DNA of 38,935 nucleotides from an uncultured Clostridia bacterium. Its GTDB lineage: Bacteria > Bacillota > Clostridia > Oscillospirales > Oscillospiraceae. The notes beneath the pieces are model-generated. The model ran no database searches. It worked only from the letters and a program-made list of their open reading frames with translations, and was not told the DNA's origin. The stretch spans positions 1 to 38,935 of the forward strand of contig CAMVAV010000016.1 of the NCBI GenBank assembly GCA_947165595.1. The letters run 5' to 3'. The position numbers were made by a program, and so were the translations under genes. Shown piece after piece: positions 1-8,071 of the stretch; within the stretch, counting starts at the first letter, position 1; every line of letters starts with the position of its first letter.

Positions 1-3000
1 TGACGTTCGGCTCGTCCAGCGCCGCCTCGATCTCGTCCATGACGCAAAACGGCGTCGGGTGCACCTTGAGGATCGCAAAATACAGCGCGATGGCGACGAA
101 CGCCTTCTCGCCGCCGGAGAGCAGCGTGATCGTCTTGAGCGCCTTGCCCGGCGGCTGGACCTTGATCTCGATGCCGCAGTTGAGCACGTCGCTCTCATCC
201 TCCAGCTCCAGCGTCGCGTGTCCGCCGCCGAACAGCTCGAGGAAGGTCTTCTCAAAGCTGTCCCGGATCAGCTCGAACTGCTCCTTGAAAATGCCCGTCA
301 TCTCGTTGGTCAGGCTCTCGATGACGCCCAGCAGCTCCTCCTTCGCGCGCTCGATGTCGTCGCGCTGGCTCGTGAGGTAGGTGTAGCGCCCGTTGACATG
401 GTCGAACTCCTCGATCGAGCCGACGTTGACCGCGCCCAGCGCGCCGATGCCGCGTCTGAGCTCGTTGATGCGCCGGTTCGCCTTCGCCGTGCTCTCGATC
501 TCGATGCGCTGCTCCATCGCGGCGCTGTGGCTGAGCTGGTAGCTGTCCCAGAGCTTGGCGAGAAGCTGCTCCTCCGCCATTTTGCCGCTTTCCTTTTTCT
601 GCTCCAGACGAGACACGGCGTTGGTCGCGTTGATGACGTGCTGGTTGAGGTCCTGCATGCGCCGGTCGTTCTCGCCGCGCTCCTTTTCGATCCCGAGCTT
701 CGCCTCGCCCAGCCGGCGCAGCGCCTCCCTGCGCTCGGCCTGCTGCGTGTTCAGAACGGCGATCTGCGCCTCGTGCGAGCGGATGTCCTCCTCCGCCCGC
801 TCGTTTGCGGCGCGGTACTTTTCAATGAGCGCCTGCTTGTCCGCCTTGTCGCCGCGCATCTGCTCGCGCATGGCCTCGTCGTCGCGCAGGGAGCGGAGGC
901 TCGTCTCGCGCTCCGCGCGCCAGCCGGCGAGCGTGCTCTTTTTCTCGGTGATCTCGTCGCCGAGGGCATTGGAGTCGCGCAGCAGCGCGCTCTGGCCGGA
1001 GCGTTTTTTCTCCGCCTCCGCCTTGCGCTTTGCCGCCTCTGCCTCCTTCTGCGCCGCAAGCGCCTCCTTCTCCGCGATGATCCTCCTGCTCTCCGCGATG
1101 CGGCGGTCGAGCGCTTCCTCCTCGGCGTCCATGTCCTCCAGACGGTCGCGCGCGGCGGAAAGCAGCACGCCGTACTTGTCCTTGTCGCCGGTGAGGCGCG
1201 TGACCTTTTGCTCCGCCTCGTGCTCCTGCGACTGCGCGACCTCCAGCTCATACTGCGCCTTGGTCAGGTCGCGCTTGGCCTCGTCCGCCTCGCGCTCGGC
1301 GGCGGCAAGCTTTTCCTTCAGGGCGCCCCGTCCGACGGTCAGCTCCCTGAGCTCGTTCGCGCGGCTGAGAATGCCGACGCTGCGGCTGAGCGAGCCGCCC
1401 GTCATCGAGCCGCCGCGGTTGATAACCTGTCCGTCGAGCGTGACGATGCGGAAACGGTTCTGGTATTTTCTCGCGATGGCAATGCCGCAGTTGAGATCGT
1501 CCACGACGGCGGTATTGCCCAGCATGCTGACAAACACCGCGCGGTATTGCTCGTCGCACTTCACCAGCTGCGACGCGACGCCCACGAACCCATATTCGCT
1601 CTCCAGCCCGTTCTCCCGCAGCTCCGTGCCGCGTATGGCGGTGAGCGGCTGAAACGTCGCGCGTCCGCTGTCGCGCTGCATGAGCAGGTTGATTGCCGCC
1701 TTGGCGTCCTCCTCCCGGTCCACGACGATGTCCTGCAGCTTCGCGCCCAGCGCGATCTCGATGGCGACGGCGTACTCCCTGTCGGTCGACATCAGGTTCG
1801 CCACGGGACCGTGCACACCGCTCAGCGCATGGCCCTCCGCGGCCTGCATCACGGTCTTGACCGCCTTGCCGAAGCCCTCGTACTCCCGCTCCATATCGCT
1901 GAGCAGCTTGATGCGGGAATCCATGTTGTTGAGCTCCATCGCGAGGCTGACGCGGCGCTCGCCCGCCTCCGCCTCGCGCCGGACGCGTCCCTCCATCTTC
2001 ATGGAATGGCCCTTGATGATATTTCGGATCGCGTCCGCGTCCTCCTGCGCTTCATCCAGCTCGCGGCGGTTCTGTGCCGCCGCCGCTTTGATTTCCTCCA
2101 GCTGCTGCCCGACCTGCCCGCGCTCGGTCGAGAGCGCAGCCTTGCGCTCCTCCATCTCGTGGATGCCGGAGCGCGCGGCGGAGATGTCCGCGCGGCAGTC
2201 CGCCGCCTCGGAGAGCGCCAGCGTCTCCTGCGCGTGGAGCCTGTCGGCCTCGTCCGTCGCCTCGCCCATGCCGCGCGAGAGCTGTTCGAGCCTGTCCGTC
2301 AGCGCGCCGATCTCGCGCTCCAGTGCCGCGGCGTCCGCTTCCAGTCTTGCAATGCGCTGCTTCTTCTGTTCGATCTGCTCCTCCATGGAGCTTGCGCGCC
2401 CGCTCTGGCTGAGCAGCTCCTCCTCCACGCGCGCGATGCTTTCATTGTTGTGTTCGATCTCGGTATTGAGCACCGCGACGGCGGAATCCTGCTCGCTGAG
2501 CTGCGATTCCAGCTCCGCGATGCCAGCGCGCACGCGCTCCTGCTCCATGTCGTTTGCGTGCATGCGTTCGGTGAACTGCTCGGTGGCGGCGTAGAGCGCC
2601 TTGAGGTCGGCGTCCGCCCGCGCGAGGTCCTCCTTGGCGAGGGCGTAATCCGTCTCCAGCCTGATGGCGTTCGTGCGGATCTCCTCCAGCTGGTCGAGCC
2701 AGACGGAGATCTCCAGCACGCGCAGCTCGTCGTGCAGCACGAGGAACTGCTTCGCCCTCTCCGCCTGCTCGCGCAGGCGTTCGACCTGCGGCTCCAGCTC
2801 CGCGACCTTGTCGTTGACGCGCGTAAGGTTCTCCTCCGTGCGCTCCAGATCGTGCTCCGCCCGCTCCTTGCGGTGGCGGTACTTCGAGATACCCGCCGCC
2901 TCCTCAAAGATCTCGCGGCGGTCGGCGCTCTTCTGCGACAGGATCTCGTCGATGCGCCCCTGCCCGATGATCGAATACCCCTCTCTGCCCATGCCGGTGT

Positions 3001-3391
3001 CCATGAACAGCTCGTTGATGTCGGCAAGGCGCACGCCCTGCTTGTTGATATAGTACTCCGACTCGCCCGAGCGGTAATACCGGCGCGTCACGGAGACCTC
3101 GCTCTCCTCCATCTGCGGGAAAAAATGCTCGGTGTTGTCAAGCACCAGCGTCACCTGCGCGAAGCCCATCTGGCTGCGCTTCTCCGTACCGCCGAAGATG
3201 ACGTCTTCCATCCTGCTGCCGCGCAGCGACTTGGTCGACTGCTCGCCCATGACCCAGCGGATAGCGTCCGACACGTTGGACTTTCCGCTGCCGTTGGGAC
3301 CCACGATGGCGGTGACGTCCTCGCCGAAGTTGAGCACCGTTTTGTCGGGAAAGCTCTTGAAGCCCTGTATTTCAAGCGCTTTTAAATACAT
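1..3391 (-). CDS. smc: Chromosome segregation/condensation ATPase SMC (C-terminus cut off by window edge)
   Basis: SMC dimers with ScpA/ScpB organise and segregate the chromosome. The ATG at 3391 follows an AGGTG ribosome binding site and opens 1130 readable codons. Visible are an N-terminal Walker A GPNGSGKSN (residues about 31-39), an R-loop region, a first coiled coil, a flexible hinge at about 505-650 (including GGSMTGGS), a second coiled coil, the ABC signature LLSGGEKA near 1090 and Walker B FCVMDE near 1119. The frame is open at window position 2 just after the D-loop (LDEPNV). Against a usual length of about 1190 residues, roughly 60 C-terminal residues are missing, and this is an edge effect rather than a mutation. 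The gene has its own promoter, and the usual rnc gene is not upstream. Identification is from direct motif reading and is very secure. Confidence 0.97.
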   Translation of the reverse strand, partial: MYLKALEIQGFKSFPDKTVLNFGEDVTAIVGPNGSGKSNVSDAIRWVMGEQSTKSLRGSRMEDVIFGGTEKRSQMGFAQVTLVLDNTEHFFPQMEESEVSVTRRYYRSGESEYYINKQGVRLADINELFMDTGMGREGYSIIGQGRIDEILSQKSADRREIFEEAAGISKYRHRKERAEHDLERTEENLTRVNDKVAELEPQVERLREQAERAKQFLVLHDELRVLEISVWLDQLEEIRTNAIRLETDYALAKEDLARADADLKALYAATEQFTERMHANDMEQERVRAGIAELESQLSEQDSAVAVLNTEIEHNNESIARVEEELLSQSGRASSMEEQIEQKKQRIARLEADAAALEREIGALTDRLEQLSRGMGEATDEADRLHAQETLALSEAADCRADISAARSGIHEMEERKAALSTERGQVGQQLEEIKAAAAQNRRELDEAQEDADAIRNIIKGHSMKMEGRVRREAEAGERRVSLAMELNNMDSRIKLLSDMEREYEGFGKAVKTVMQAAEGHALSGVHGPVANLMSTDREYAVAIEIALGAKLQDIVVDREEDAKAAINLLMQRDSGRATFQPLTAIRGTELRENGLESEYGFVGVASQLVKCDEQYRAVFVSMLGNTAVVDDLNCGIAIARKYQNRFRIVTLDGQVINRGGSMTGGSLSRSVGILSRANELRELTVGRGALKEKLAAAEREADEAKRDLTKAQYELEVAQSQEHEAEQKVTRLTGDKDKYGVLLSAARDRLEDMDAEEEALDRRIAESRRIIAEKEALAAQKEAEAAKRKAEAEKKRSGQSALLRDSNALGDEITEKKSTLAGWRAERETSLRSLRDDEAMREQMRGDKADKQALIEKYRAANERAEEDIRSHEAQIAVLNTQQAERREALRRLGEAKLGIEKERGENDRRMQDLNQHVINATNAVSRLEQKKESGKMAEEQLLAKLWDSYQLSHSAAMEQRIEIESTAKANRRINELRRGIGALGAVNVGSIEEFDHVNGRYTYLTSQRDDIERAKEELLGVIESLTNEMTGIFKEQFELIRDSFEKTFLELFGGGHATLELEDESDVLNCGIEIKVQPPGKALKTITLLSGGEKAFVAIALYFAILKVHPTPFCVMDEIEAALDEPNV

Positions 3392-3553
3392 TGACTCACC
3401 TGTTTCCGCTCAGAATAAAGCCCGCAGGCAGGGCTGCTCAAAGGGCGCTCCGACCGTGCGGCCCTCTTTGCCGCTCACCGCCCTTTGCCCGCTTCCGCTT
3501 CGCCGTCCGACCGCAATCGGCGGTTTTCCGACAGAAGCCCAGCATATTTGGTA

Positions 3554-3582
3554 ATTATACAATAGCAAGCGTTTATTTTCAA
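3554..3582 (-). promoter_or_regulatory. Sigma-A promoter of smc
   Basis: Read on the minus strand, TTGAAA (3582-3577) and TATAAT (3559-3554) are separated by exactly 17 bp, a near-perfect housekeeping promoter. Transcription would start near 3547 and give smc a 5' leader of about 155 nt. It lies downstream of the terminator of the LytTR gene, so smc is a separate unit. Confidence 0.85.
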
Positions 3583-3638
3583 GCATATCGTCGCATTCTT
3601 TTTGTTATATTGTATCGGCTTCAACGGGCTTTTTTTGT

Positions 3639-3672
3639 AAAAAAAGACAGACGCCAGTCGAATGGCGTCTGT
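3639..3672 (-). terminator. Rho-independent terminator after the LytTR regulator gene
   Basis: A 10-bp perfect stem ACAGACGCCA/TGGCGTCTGT (3647-3656 with 3663-3672) has a 6-nt loop. On the minus strand it is followed by seven T (3645-3639). The plus strand also has a five-T run after the hairpin, so it could act in both directions, but no plus-strand gene ends here. Confidence 0.85.
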
Positions 3673-3706
3673 TTTTGTGCCGGGAACGATGCTGTTTCCG
3701 CCGCCC

Positions 3707-4453
3707 TCATTGCCGAAGGAGCGCGTGTCCGTGCAGCGCCGCCCAGTCCGAAAGCGCGGTCCTGCTGGCGACGCGGTTTGCCGCGCTGATCGGGACGCTG
3801 TCGCCGCCGTCCATGACAAACGCCTGCTTCCCGACGCTTCTGACATGCGCAAAATTGATCAGAAAGCTCTGGTGGCAGCGGAAAAAACTGTCGCTTCCGA
3901 GCATGGCGAGCATATCGTCCATGCTCTTTCGGACGCTGGCCTCCCGCCCGCCGGTGTGGATGACGCAACGGTGGCCGCGGCTTTCGATGTACCGGATTTC
4001 CTCCACGGGGATCGTCTGCTCGTCCCATTGCGAGCGAATGCTCAGCTCGTGCTGCCGCTCCGGAGCCCGCAGCTCGGGATGCTGACTCAAAAACCAGTCC
4101 ATCGCGCATTCGACGTCCCGCTGCGAAAACGGCTTGGTGAGATAGTCCATCGCGCGCAGCTCAAAGCCCTCCATGCCGTGCTCGCGGCTCGTGGTGGCAA
4201 AAATGAGCTCGCAGTCCGCGTCCACGCGCCGCAGCCGGCGCGCCGCCTCAATGCCGTCCATCTCCGGCATATAGATATCCAGGAAGATCAGCGCCCAGCG
4301 TCCCGGACACCATTTGCGCAGCAGCTCCGTCCCGTCCGCGGCGGTCTCGATCTCCAGCGCGGCGTCGTGCGCCGACTCGTACCGCCGAAGCATGGCGATC
4401 AGGTTCGACCGCGCCTCCGGCAGATCGTCGCAGACCAGTATGGGTATTGTCAT
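3707..4453 (-). CDS. LytTR-family response regulator (AgrA/LytR type), orphan
   Basis: A 248-residue DNA-binding response regulator. The receiver domain (about 1-120) shows the acidic pair DD at 9-10, the phospho-acceptor Asp59 in FLDIYMPEMDG and the conserved Lys106 in YLTKPF. The C-terminal LytTR domain (about 140-240) is recognised by IRYIESRGHRCVIHT and the hallmark CHQSFLINFAHV. LytTR proteins bind paired direct repeats and often control secreted virulence, bacteriocin or quorum-sensing genes. No histidine kinase is encoded nearby. It lies 28 bp downstream of the DUF4157 gene on the same strand, ahead of a strong terminator, so the two are probably cotranscribed; that functional link is inference. 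Confidence 0.92.
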   Translation of the reverse strand: MTIPILVCDDLPEARSNLIAMLRRYESAHDAALEIETAADGTELLRKWCPGRWALIFLDIYMPEMDGIEAARRLRRVDADCELIFATTSREHGMEGFELRAMDYLTKPFSQRDVECAMDWFLSQHPELRAPERQHELSIRSQWDEQTIPVEEIRYIESRGHRCVIHTGGREASVRKSMDDMLAMLGSDSFFRCHQSFLINFAHVRSVGKQAFVMDGGDSVPISAANRVASRTALSDWAALHGHALLRQ

Positions 4454-4481
4454 AAACCTTCTCCCTCCGCTCCGCCGCGCG

Positions 4482-7127
4482 TCACCAATCCCAGTTGTAT
4501 GTTTTTTGGCCTCTGCTCGACAAATTGAGCTGCATCATCATCTTCTGATAGTGCGTCATGCCGGAGTGCTTCTTTTTGCCTTCCCTTGCGAGGCTGTAGG
4601 CTTTCATGCCTTCGGCCAGCTCGACCTCCTTCTTGGCGGTCTCGTCGTTCCACTCGTCCACAAGAAGGCCCCGCTTCTCCATCTCGTCGATATACTCGTT
4701 CATCTTTCCGAACTTGTCCCAGAGGGCGTCGATCTCCTCCTTCTTCAGAAGGTGGCCCAGCGACGTTTCCAGCGTCTCCTTTGTCATGCCGCGGATGTTT
4801 TTCGCCATATTCGCATCGATCTGCATCTGCTCGGGCAGTCCGCCGTAATGGGAAATCCACTTTCCGAATTTATCCGCGTCCTCGCCGAAGGTAATATCGT
4901 TGTCGATCGCCCTGACGTCGACCTTCTTGCCGCCCTTTCCGTCGTCCGTCTGGTTGACCTTGAAGTTTCCGCCGTGCCGGTCCGGATGTCCGGTGAGTGT
5001 GTCAAGCAGGAACAGCTCGTTCATCTGGCGCTGGAAATCGGGATTCGCGGCGTCGATCGTCTCTCCGGTATAGGAATCCTTCTCTCCCCTCGTATCGAGG
5101 GCAACGTCGCCGAAGTCCTTTGTGCTCTTTTTCTCCATCTTGACGCCGGGCGCCATGGCTGCGAGGCGCTCCCCGACGTTCTTGCCCTTGGACTGGTCGT
5201 CGCCGTTGAACATGGCGTCGATGATCGCCTGCTCCTTCAGCCATTTCTCCTTCTCGTCGTCCGGCATGAGCGCCGACGCGTCCGGAAGGACCGGACTGCC
5301 CGCCTTAGGCTTGTATACGGCGGTGCGGCCCAGCGCCTTTCCGTCCCCCTTCGGCTTGCTGGTCAGCGCCTTCACGATCTTTTCGCGATCATCGTGCGTC
5401 TTTATCTCGTCCTGACTGAAAACCGCCTCGGGACCGTAGAAATCCCAGTTGTATTTATCCCAGTCTTTCCCCTTCGCTTCCTCCATCAAAACGCCGGTGT
5501 CTCCCTTTCCGACTTTGAATTCCGCCGAATCAGTATCATTTTTCTGGAATTTCTTGCCCTTCAGGTCGCTGTCCTCCACGTTTGCCTGTCTCGATTCCAA
5601 CGTCACGGAGCTGCCCAGCAGCTTCCCCAGCACGGAAAACGCGATCTCGCGGTCGGTCAGGTGGGGGTCGTAATCGGCAATGTCCCCGCTGGCCGCGTGC
5701 TTGACGCCGATGCCCTTCAGGAGGTTCTGCGCGTCATATTTGCTTGTTTTCGGCTTCAGGTAGCCGCCCTTTTCCATCTCACCCTTGCCCTCGTTGTACT
5801 TATAGACCGTGTTCAAGCCGCCGCCGCGCATGGTGCCGCTGAAATTCTCCGATTTCAGGGAAACCGTCTCCGCCGCCAGCGCCTCCTTCTCCTTCTTTGC
5901 GCTCTCGTCGATGATGCCCTGCGAGGTCCCCTTCGCGATATCCGCCTCGCGCTTCTGGCGGTAACCCCAGCGGCTCGTGTCGTGCAGGCTGCTCTGGTAC
6001 TCCTTCGCCGCCTTGTTTACGTTGTGGTGCGCGCCGATGCGCCTCTGTCCGGCGAGGAAGCCGCGGCTCTTGTCCGCCTCCGCGCCCCTGGCGAGCTCCT
6101 GCGTCCTTTTCAGCTCCGCCTCGTCGCGGTCGGCCTTCTCGTTCTTGTAGATCAGGTCCTTCACCATCTGGTCGGCGCGCGCCTCCTCCTCATGCCCGGT
6201 GAGGACGTCGTTGAGGAAGGTGTTCTCCTGCTCGGTCTTTCTCTGCGCCGCCTTCTTGCTGTACACGCCGCGGCCGAGCTTCGCGAAGCTGCCGGTCATC
6301 TCCTTGCCGCTCTGCATCCCCATGCCGGCGTCCATCATGTCCGCCTGCGCCTCCTGATACTCCGCGGCGCGTTTGTCGTTCGCGTTGATGCGCTGGAACA
6401 GCAGCTGCGCCTCGATCTCGTCGTCGCTGAAGCCCTGCTCCTTCATGACAGCGATCATATCCGCCTGCTCCGACTGCTGGGCGGCGATTGCCTTTTTGAC
6501 TGCCTTGTCCTTCTTGCCGTGCGCCTTGCCGAAGGAGTAGGAGCGCTTCGCTGCCGCCGCCTTCTCCTCGCCCTTCGACGCCTGCATCGGCCCCGCGGCG
6601 CCCGCGGCGGAAACGGGGGACATCGCCGCCGCCGGCATGGCGATCCGCTCGCCCGCCGCCGCCATCGCGCCCTCGCGGTCGGCGCGCGCCTCGAGCGCAC
6701 GGTCGTTCAAGAATCCGCCGCCCGTGACCTCTCCGCGCGCCTGCGAAACGACGTGGGAAATTTCATGACCCAGCAGCGCCTGTCCGCCGAAGCTGGTAAA
6801 GTCCAGCATCCCCGGTGCAAAAGCGATATTCGTTCCCTGCGCGACCGCGTTCGCGCCCGCGTCGGCAACCGTCTCGCTCTCATAGAGCTTCACGGCGGAG
6901 AGATCCGCGCCAAAGGCGTTTTCCATCTTCGCGCGCATCGCCTCGGGCAGATCGACCCGATGGCCCAGCTGTTCCGCCGTGGGGCGCATGGCGCCGGAGC
7001 GCAGCGCATCCAGCGTGAAATTGGGCAGCTCGCTTCCCGCCGCGCCGACGTCGTGCCCCCTCGGCACGCTTGTCTGCTCCCGCCGTTCGGAAACACGCTT
7101 TTCTGTAAAATCCTTCATAACCGGCAT
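4482..7127 (-). CDS. DUF4157 (HExxH) protein with C-terminal PI3K/HipA-like kinase fold, putative effector or toxin
   Basis: An 881-residue protein with no signal peptide or membrane segment. Residues about 50-150 match DUF4157: a MENAFGADLSAVKLY-like stretch, then GHEISHVVSQ with HExxH at 121-125 and a downstream EARAD with Glu146 as possible third zinc ligand. DUF4157 is known at the N-terminus of many effectors associated with extracellular contractile injection systems. Residues 160-425 are Ala/Lys/Glu-rich and probably helical. Residues about 430-830 look like an atypical kinase: glycine loop GGGLNTVYKY (435-444), Lys458 in YLKP, Glu494 in a helix, a hinge-like GVLMEEAKG (545-553), catalytic-loop GHPDRHGGNF (713-722) and metal-binding IDND (741-744). 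This order is shared by PI3/PI4 kinases and HipA/FAM20-like kinases. The kinase assignment is my inference from motif order. No injection-system structural gene or obvious immunity gene is in the window. Confidence 0.8.
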   Translation of the reverse strand: MPVMKDFTEKRVSERREQTSVPRGHDVGAAGSELPNFTLDALRSGAMRPTAEQLGHRVDLPEAMRAKMENAFGADLSAVKLYESETVADAGANAVAQGTNIAFAPGMLDFTSFGGQALLGHEISHVVSQARGEVTGGGFLNDRALEARADREGAMAAAGERIAMPAAAMSPVSAAGAAGPMQASKGEEKAAAAKRSYSFGKAHGKKDKAVKKAIAAQQSEQADMIAVMKEQGFSDDEIEAQLLFQRINANDKRAAEYQEAQADMMDAGMGMQSGKEMTGSFAKLGRGVYSKKAAQRKTEQENTFLNDVLTGHEEEARADQMVKDLIYKNEKADRDEAELKRTQELARGAEADKSRGFLAGQRRIGAHHNVNKAAKEYQSSLHDTSRWGYRQKREADIAKGTSQGIIDESAKKEKEALAAETVSLKSENFSGTMRGGGLNTVYKYNEGKGEMEKGGYLKPKTSKYDAQNLLKGIGVKHAASGDIADYDPHLTDREIAFSVLGKLLGSSVTLESRQANVEDSDLKGKKFQKNDTDSAEFKVGKGDTGVLMEEAKGKDWDKYNWDFYGPEAVFSQDEIKTHDDREKIVKALTSKPKGDGKALGRTAVYKPKAGSPVLPDASALMPDDEKEKWLKEQAIIDAMFNGDDQSKGKNVGERLAAMAPGVKMEKKSTKDFGDVALDTRGEKDSYTGETIDAANPDFQRQMNELFLLDTLTGHPDRHGGNFKVNQTDDGKGGKKVDVRAIDNDITFGEDADKFGKWISHYGGLPEQMQIDANMAKNIRGMTKETLETSLGHLLKKEEIDALWDKFGKMNEYIDEMEKRGLLVDEWNDETAKKEVELAEGMKAYSLAREGKKKHSGMTHYQKMMMQLNLSSRGQKTYNWDW

Positions 7128-7152
7128 AGTCCAATCTCCCTCTTTTTTCGCC

Positions 7153-7181
7153 TACTAATGATAAATATGTTATCATCAGTA
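7153..7181. promoter_or_regulatory. Near-palindrome upstream of the DUF4157 gene, candidate operator
   Basis: A 12-bp inverted repeat TACTAATGATAA / TTATCATCAGTA (7153-7164 and 7170-7181) has a 5-bp spacer and one mismatch. It lies about 26 bp before the DUF4157 start codon and downstream of the TetR stop. Its AT-rich sequence stands out from the flanking GC-rich DNA and includes possible -10 sequences. An operator for the adjacent TetR protein or the LytTR protein is plausible but unproven. Confidence 0.5.
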
Positions 7182-7259
7182 TGCCGCAACGGTTGCCGCC
7201 CGCCGCGCGGAAGCCGGCGAACCGGCGCCGCAGAGCGCAAGCGGCATAATATGGATGTC

Positions 7260-7910
7260 TTATGATCCCTGCGAGCCCGCCGTGTAATGCGAAAGCAGCA
7301 TTTGCTTTTGCAGCGCCAGCTCGGCGTCAATGTCGGTCCCCTCCCGATACACAAGGCCGACCGCGTAGCGCGTGACAACGGCAAGCATCAGATGAAGCGT
7401 CGTGGAAAACATCTCTCCCTCCGGAATATCCGTCCGCAGCGTCCCGTCCCGCTCCGCCTTGGCATAGACCTCGTGAAAACGCGTCAAAAGGCCATGGATC
7501 ATGTCCGTGTAGGGCTGCATCTGCTCCGGTGAAACGGCTTCATTTTGCACATAGACGTTGAAAAACTGGTTAAAGCGCAGCAAATCACGGCGATTGTGGT
7601 ACATCTCTATAAAAGAGTCCAGATAAAACTCGAAATCCTCCGCCGCGGTGCTGCCCGTGCCGGCTCTCCGGCGCGCGGCGTTCCGCTCCAGATAGCTCTC
7701 CCAGACCCAGGTCGAGACTGCCGTCACCAGCTCCGCCTTGGTGCCGTAATGGCGGTAGAGCGTGGCAAGGCTCATACCGCAGGCGTCCGCGATCTCCTGC
7801 ATCGAAACCTTCTCGATGGTCTTCTCCGCAAAAATGGGAAACGCCGTCATCACGATCTTCTGCTTTCGCGCGGCGAGCTCCCTCGCGTCGCGTTCCGGAT
7901 TTCTCCCCAT
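7260..7910 (-). CDS. TetR/AcrR-family transcriptional regulator
   Basis: A 216-residue regulator. The N-terminal helix-turn-helix is clear: AARKQKIVMTAFPIFAEKTIEKVSMQEIADACGM and SLATLYRHYGTKAELV cover the three DNA-binding helices (split here at a natural break). The C-terminal ligand and dimer domain is divergent, so the inducer cannot be predicted. The ATG at 7910 follows GGTGAG. A GTG at 7994 would add 28 residues, but it lies on a putative operator just after the predicted transcription start, so the shorter form is preferred. The gene is first in the TetR, DUF4157, LytTR series, with 132 bp between its end and the DUF4157 start. Confidence 0.9.
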   Translation of the reverse strand: MGRNPERDARELAARKQKIVMTAFPIFAEKTIEKVSMQEIADACGMSLATLYRHYGTKAELVTAVSTWVWESYLERNAARRRAGTGSTAAEDFEFYLDSFIEMYHNRRDLLRFNQFFNVYVQNEAVSPEQMQPYTDMIHGLLTRFHEVYAKAERDGTLRTDIPEGEMFSTTLHLMLAVVTRYAVGLVYREGTDIDAELALQKQMLLSHYTAGSQGS

Positions 7911-7972
7911 AAACTCACCGCCGGCGCCGCGCGGCAAGCCTTTCCGCGCGGCTCTTACCGTTTTTCGTTCTT

Positions 7973-7997
7973 CAAGTGACAATATCTTTCTCACTTG
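7973..7997. promoter_or_regulatory. Inverted repeat in the tetR leader, candidate autoregulatory operator
   Basis: CAAGTGA (7973-7979) and TCACTTG (7991-7997) form a perfect 7-bp inverted repeat with an 11-bp spacer. It sits immediately downstream of the predicted TetR-gene promoter, which is a typical place for TetR-family autoregulation. Its sequence differs from the palindrome at 7153-7181, so the two sites may serve different proteins. Confidence 0.5.
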
Positions 7998-8008
7998 TTT
8001 TCGAGGCT

Positions 8009-8037
8009 ATTCTACTATACGCGCCGCCATTTTTCAA
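8009..8037 (-). promoter_or_regulatory. Sigma-A promoter of the tetR-DUF4157-LytTR unit
   Basis: On the minus strand TTGAAA (8037-8032) and TAGAAT (8014-8009) are spaced by 17 bp. The start point would be near 8002, just upstream of the inverted repeat at 7973-7997. The GGDEF gene ends upstream at 8072 with no clear terminator, so some readthrough is possible. Confidence 0.75.
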
Positions 8038-8071
8038 GGATATTTTTTTGTGCGCCGCGCAAGCTGCGAGA

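Larger units (their letters stand above)
3392..3706. other. Intergenic region between smc and the LytTR regulator gene
   Basis: This 315-bp gap holds the smc promoter, the smc leader of about 155 nt and the terminator of the upstream LytTR gene. No convincing small gene was found. The leader downstream of the promoter is GC-rich and can form only weak hairpins. Confidence 0.6.

Noticed and set aside
59-3385. Open frame of 1108 codons on the plus strand opposite smc
   Set aside because: It is the antisense of smc. In GC-rich genes with a strong third-position bias, the opposite strand has few stops. The translation is Leu/Arg/Ala-rich with no known motif, whereas the minus strand reads as a full SMC.
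7911-7994. Longer TetR form starting at GTG 7994
   Set aside because: The GTG overlaps a putative operator just after the predicted transcription start and has no good ribosome binding site. ATG 7910 has GGTGAG and gives a normal TetR length.
3707-8037. A complete contractile injection system
   Set aside because: DUF4157 suggested one, but no sheath, tube, baseplate, spike or AAA gene occurs anywhere in the window.
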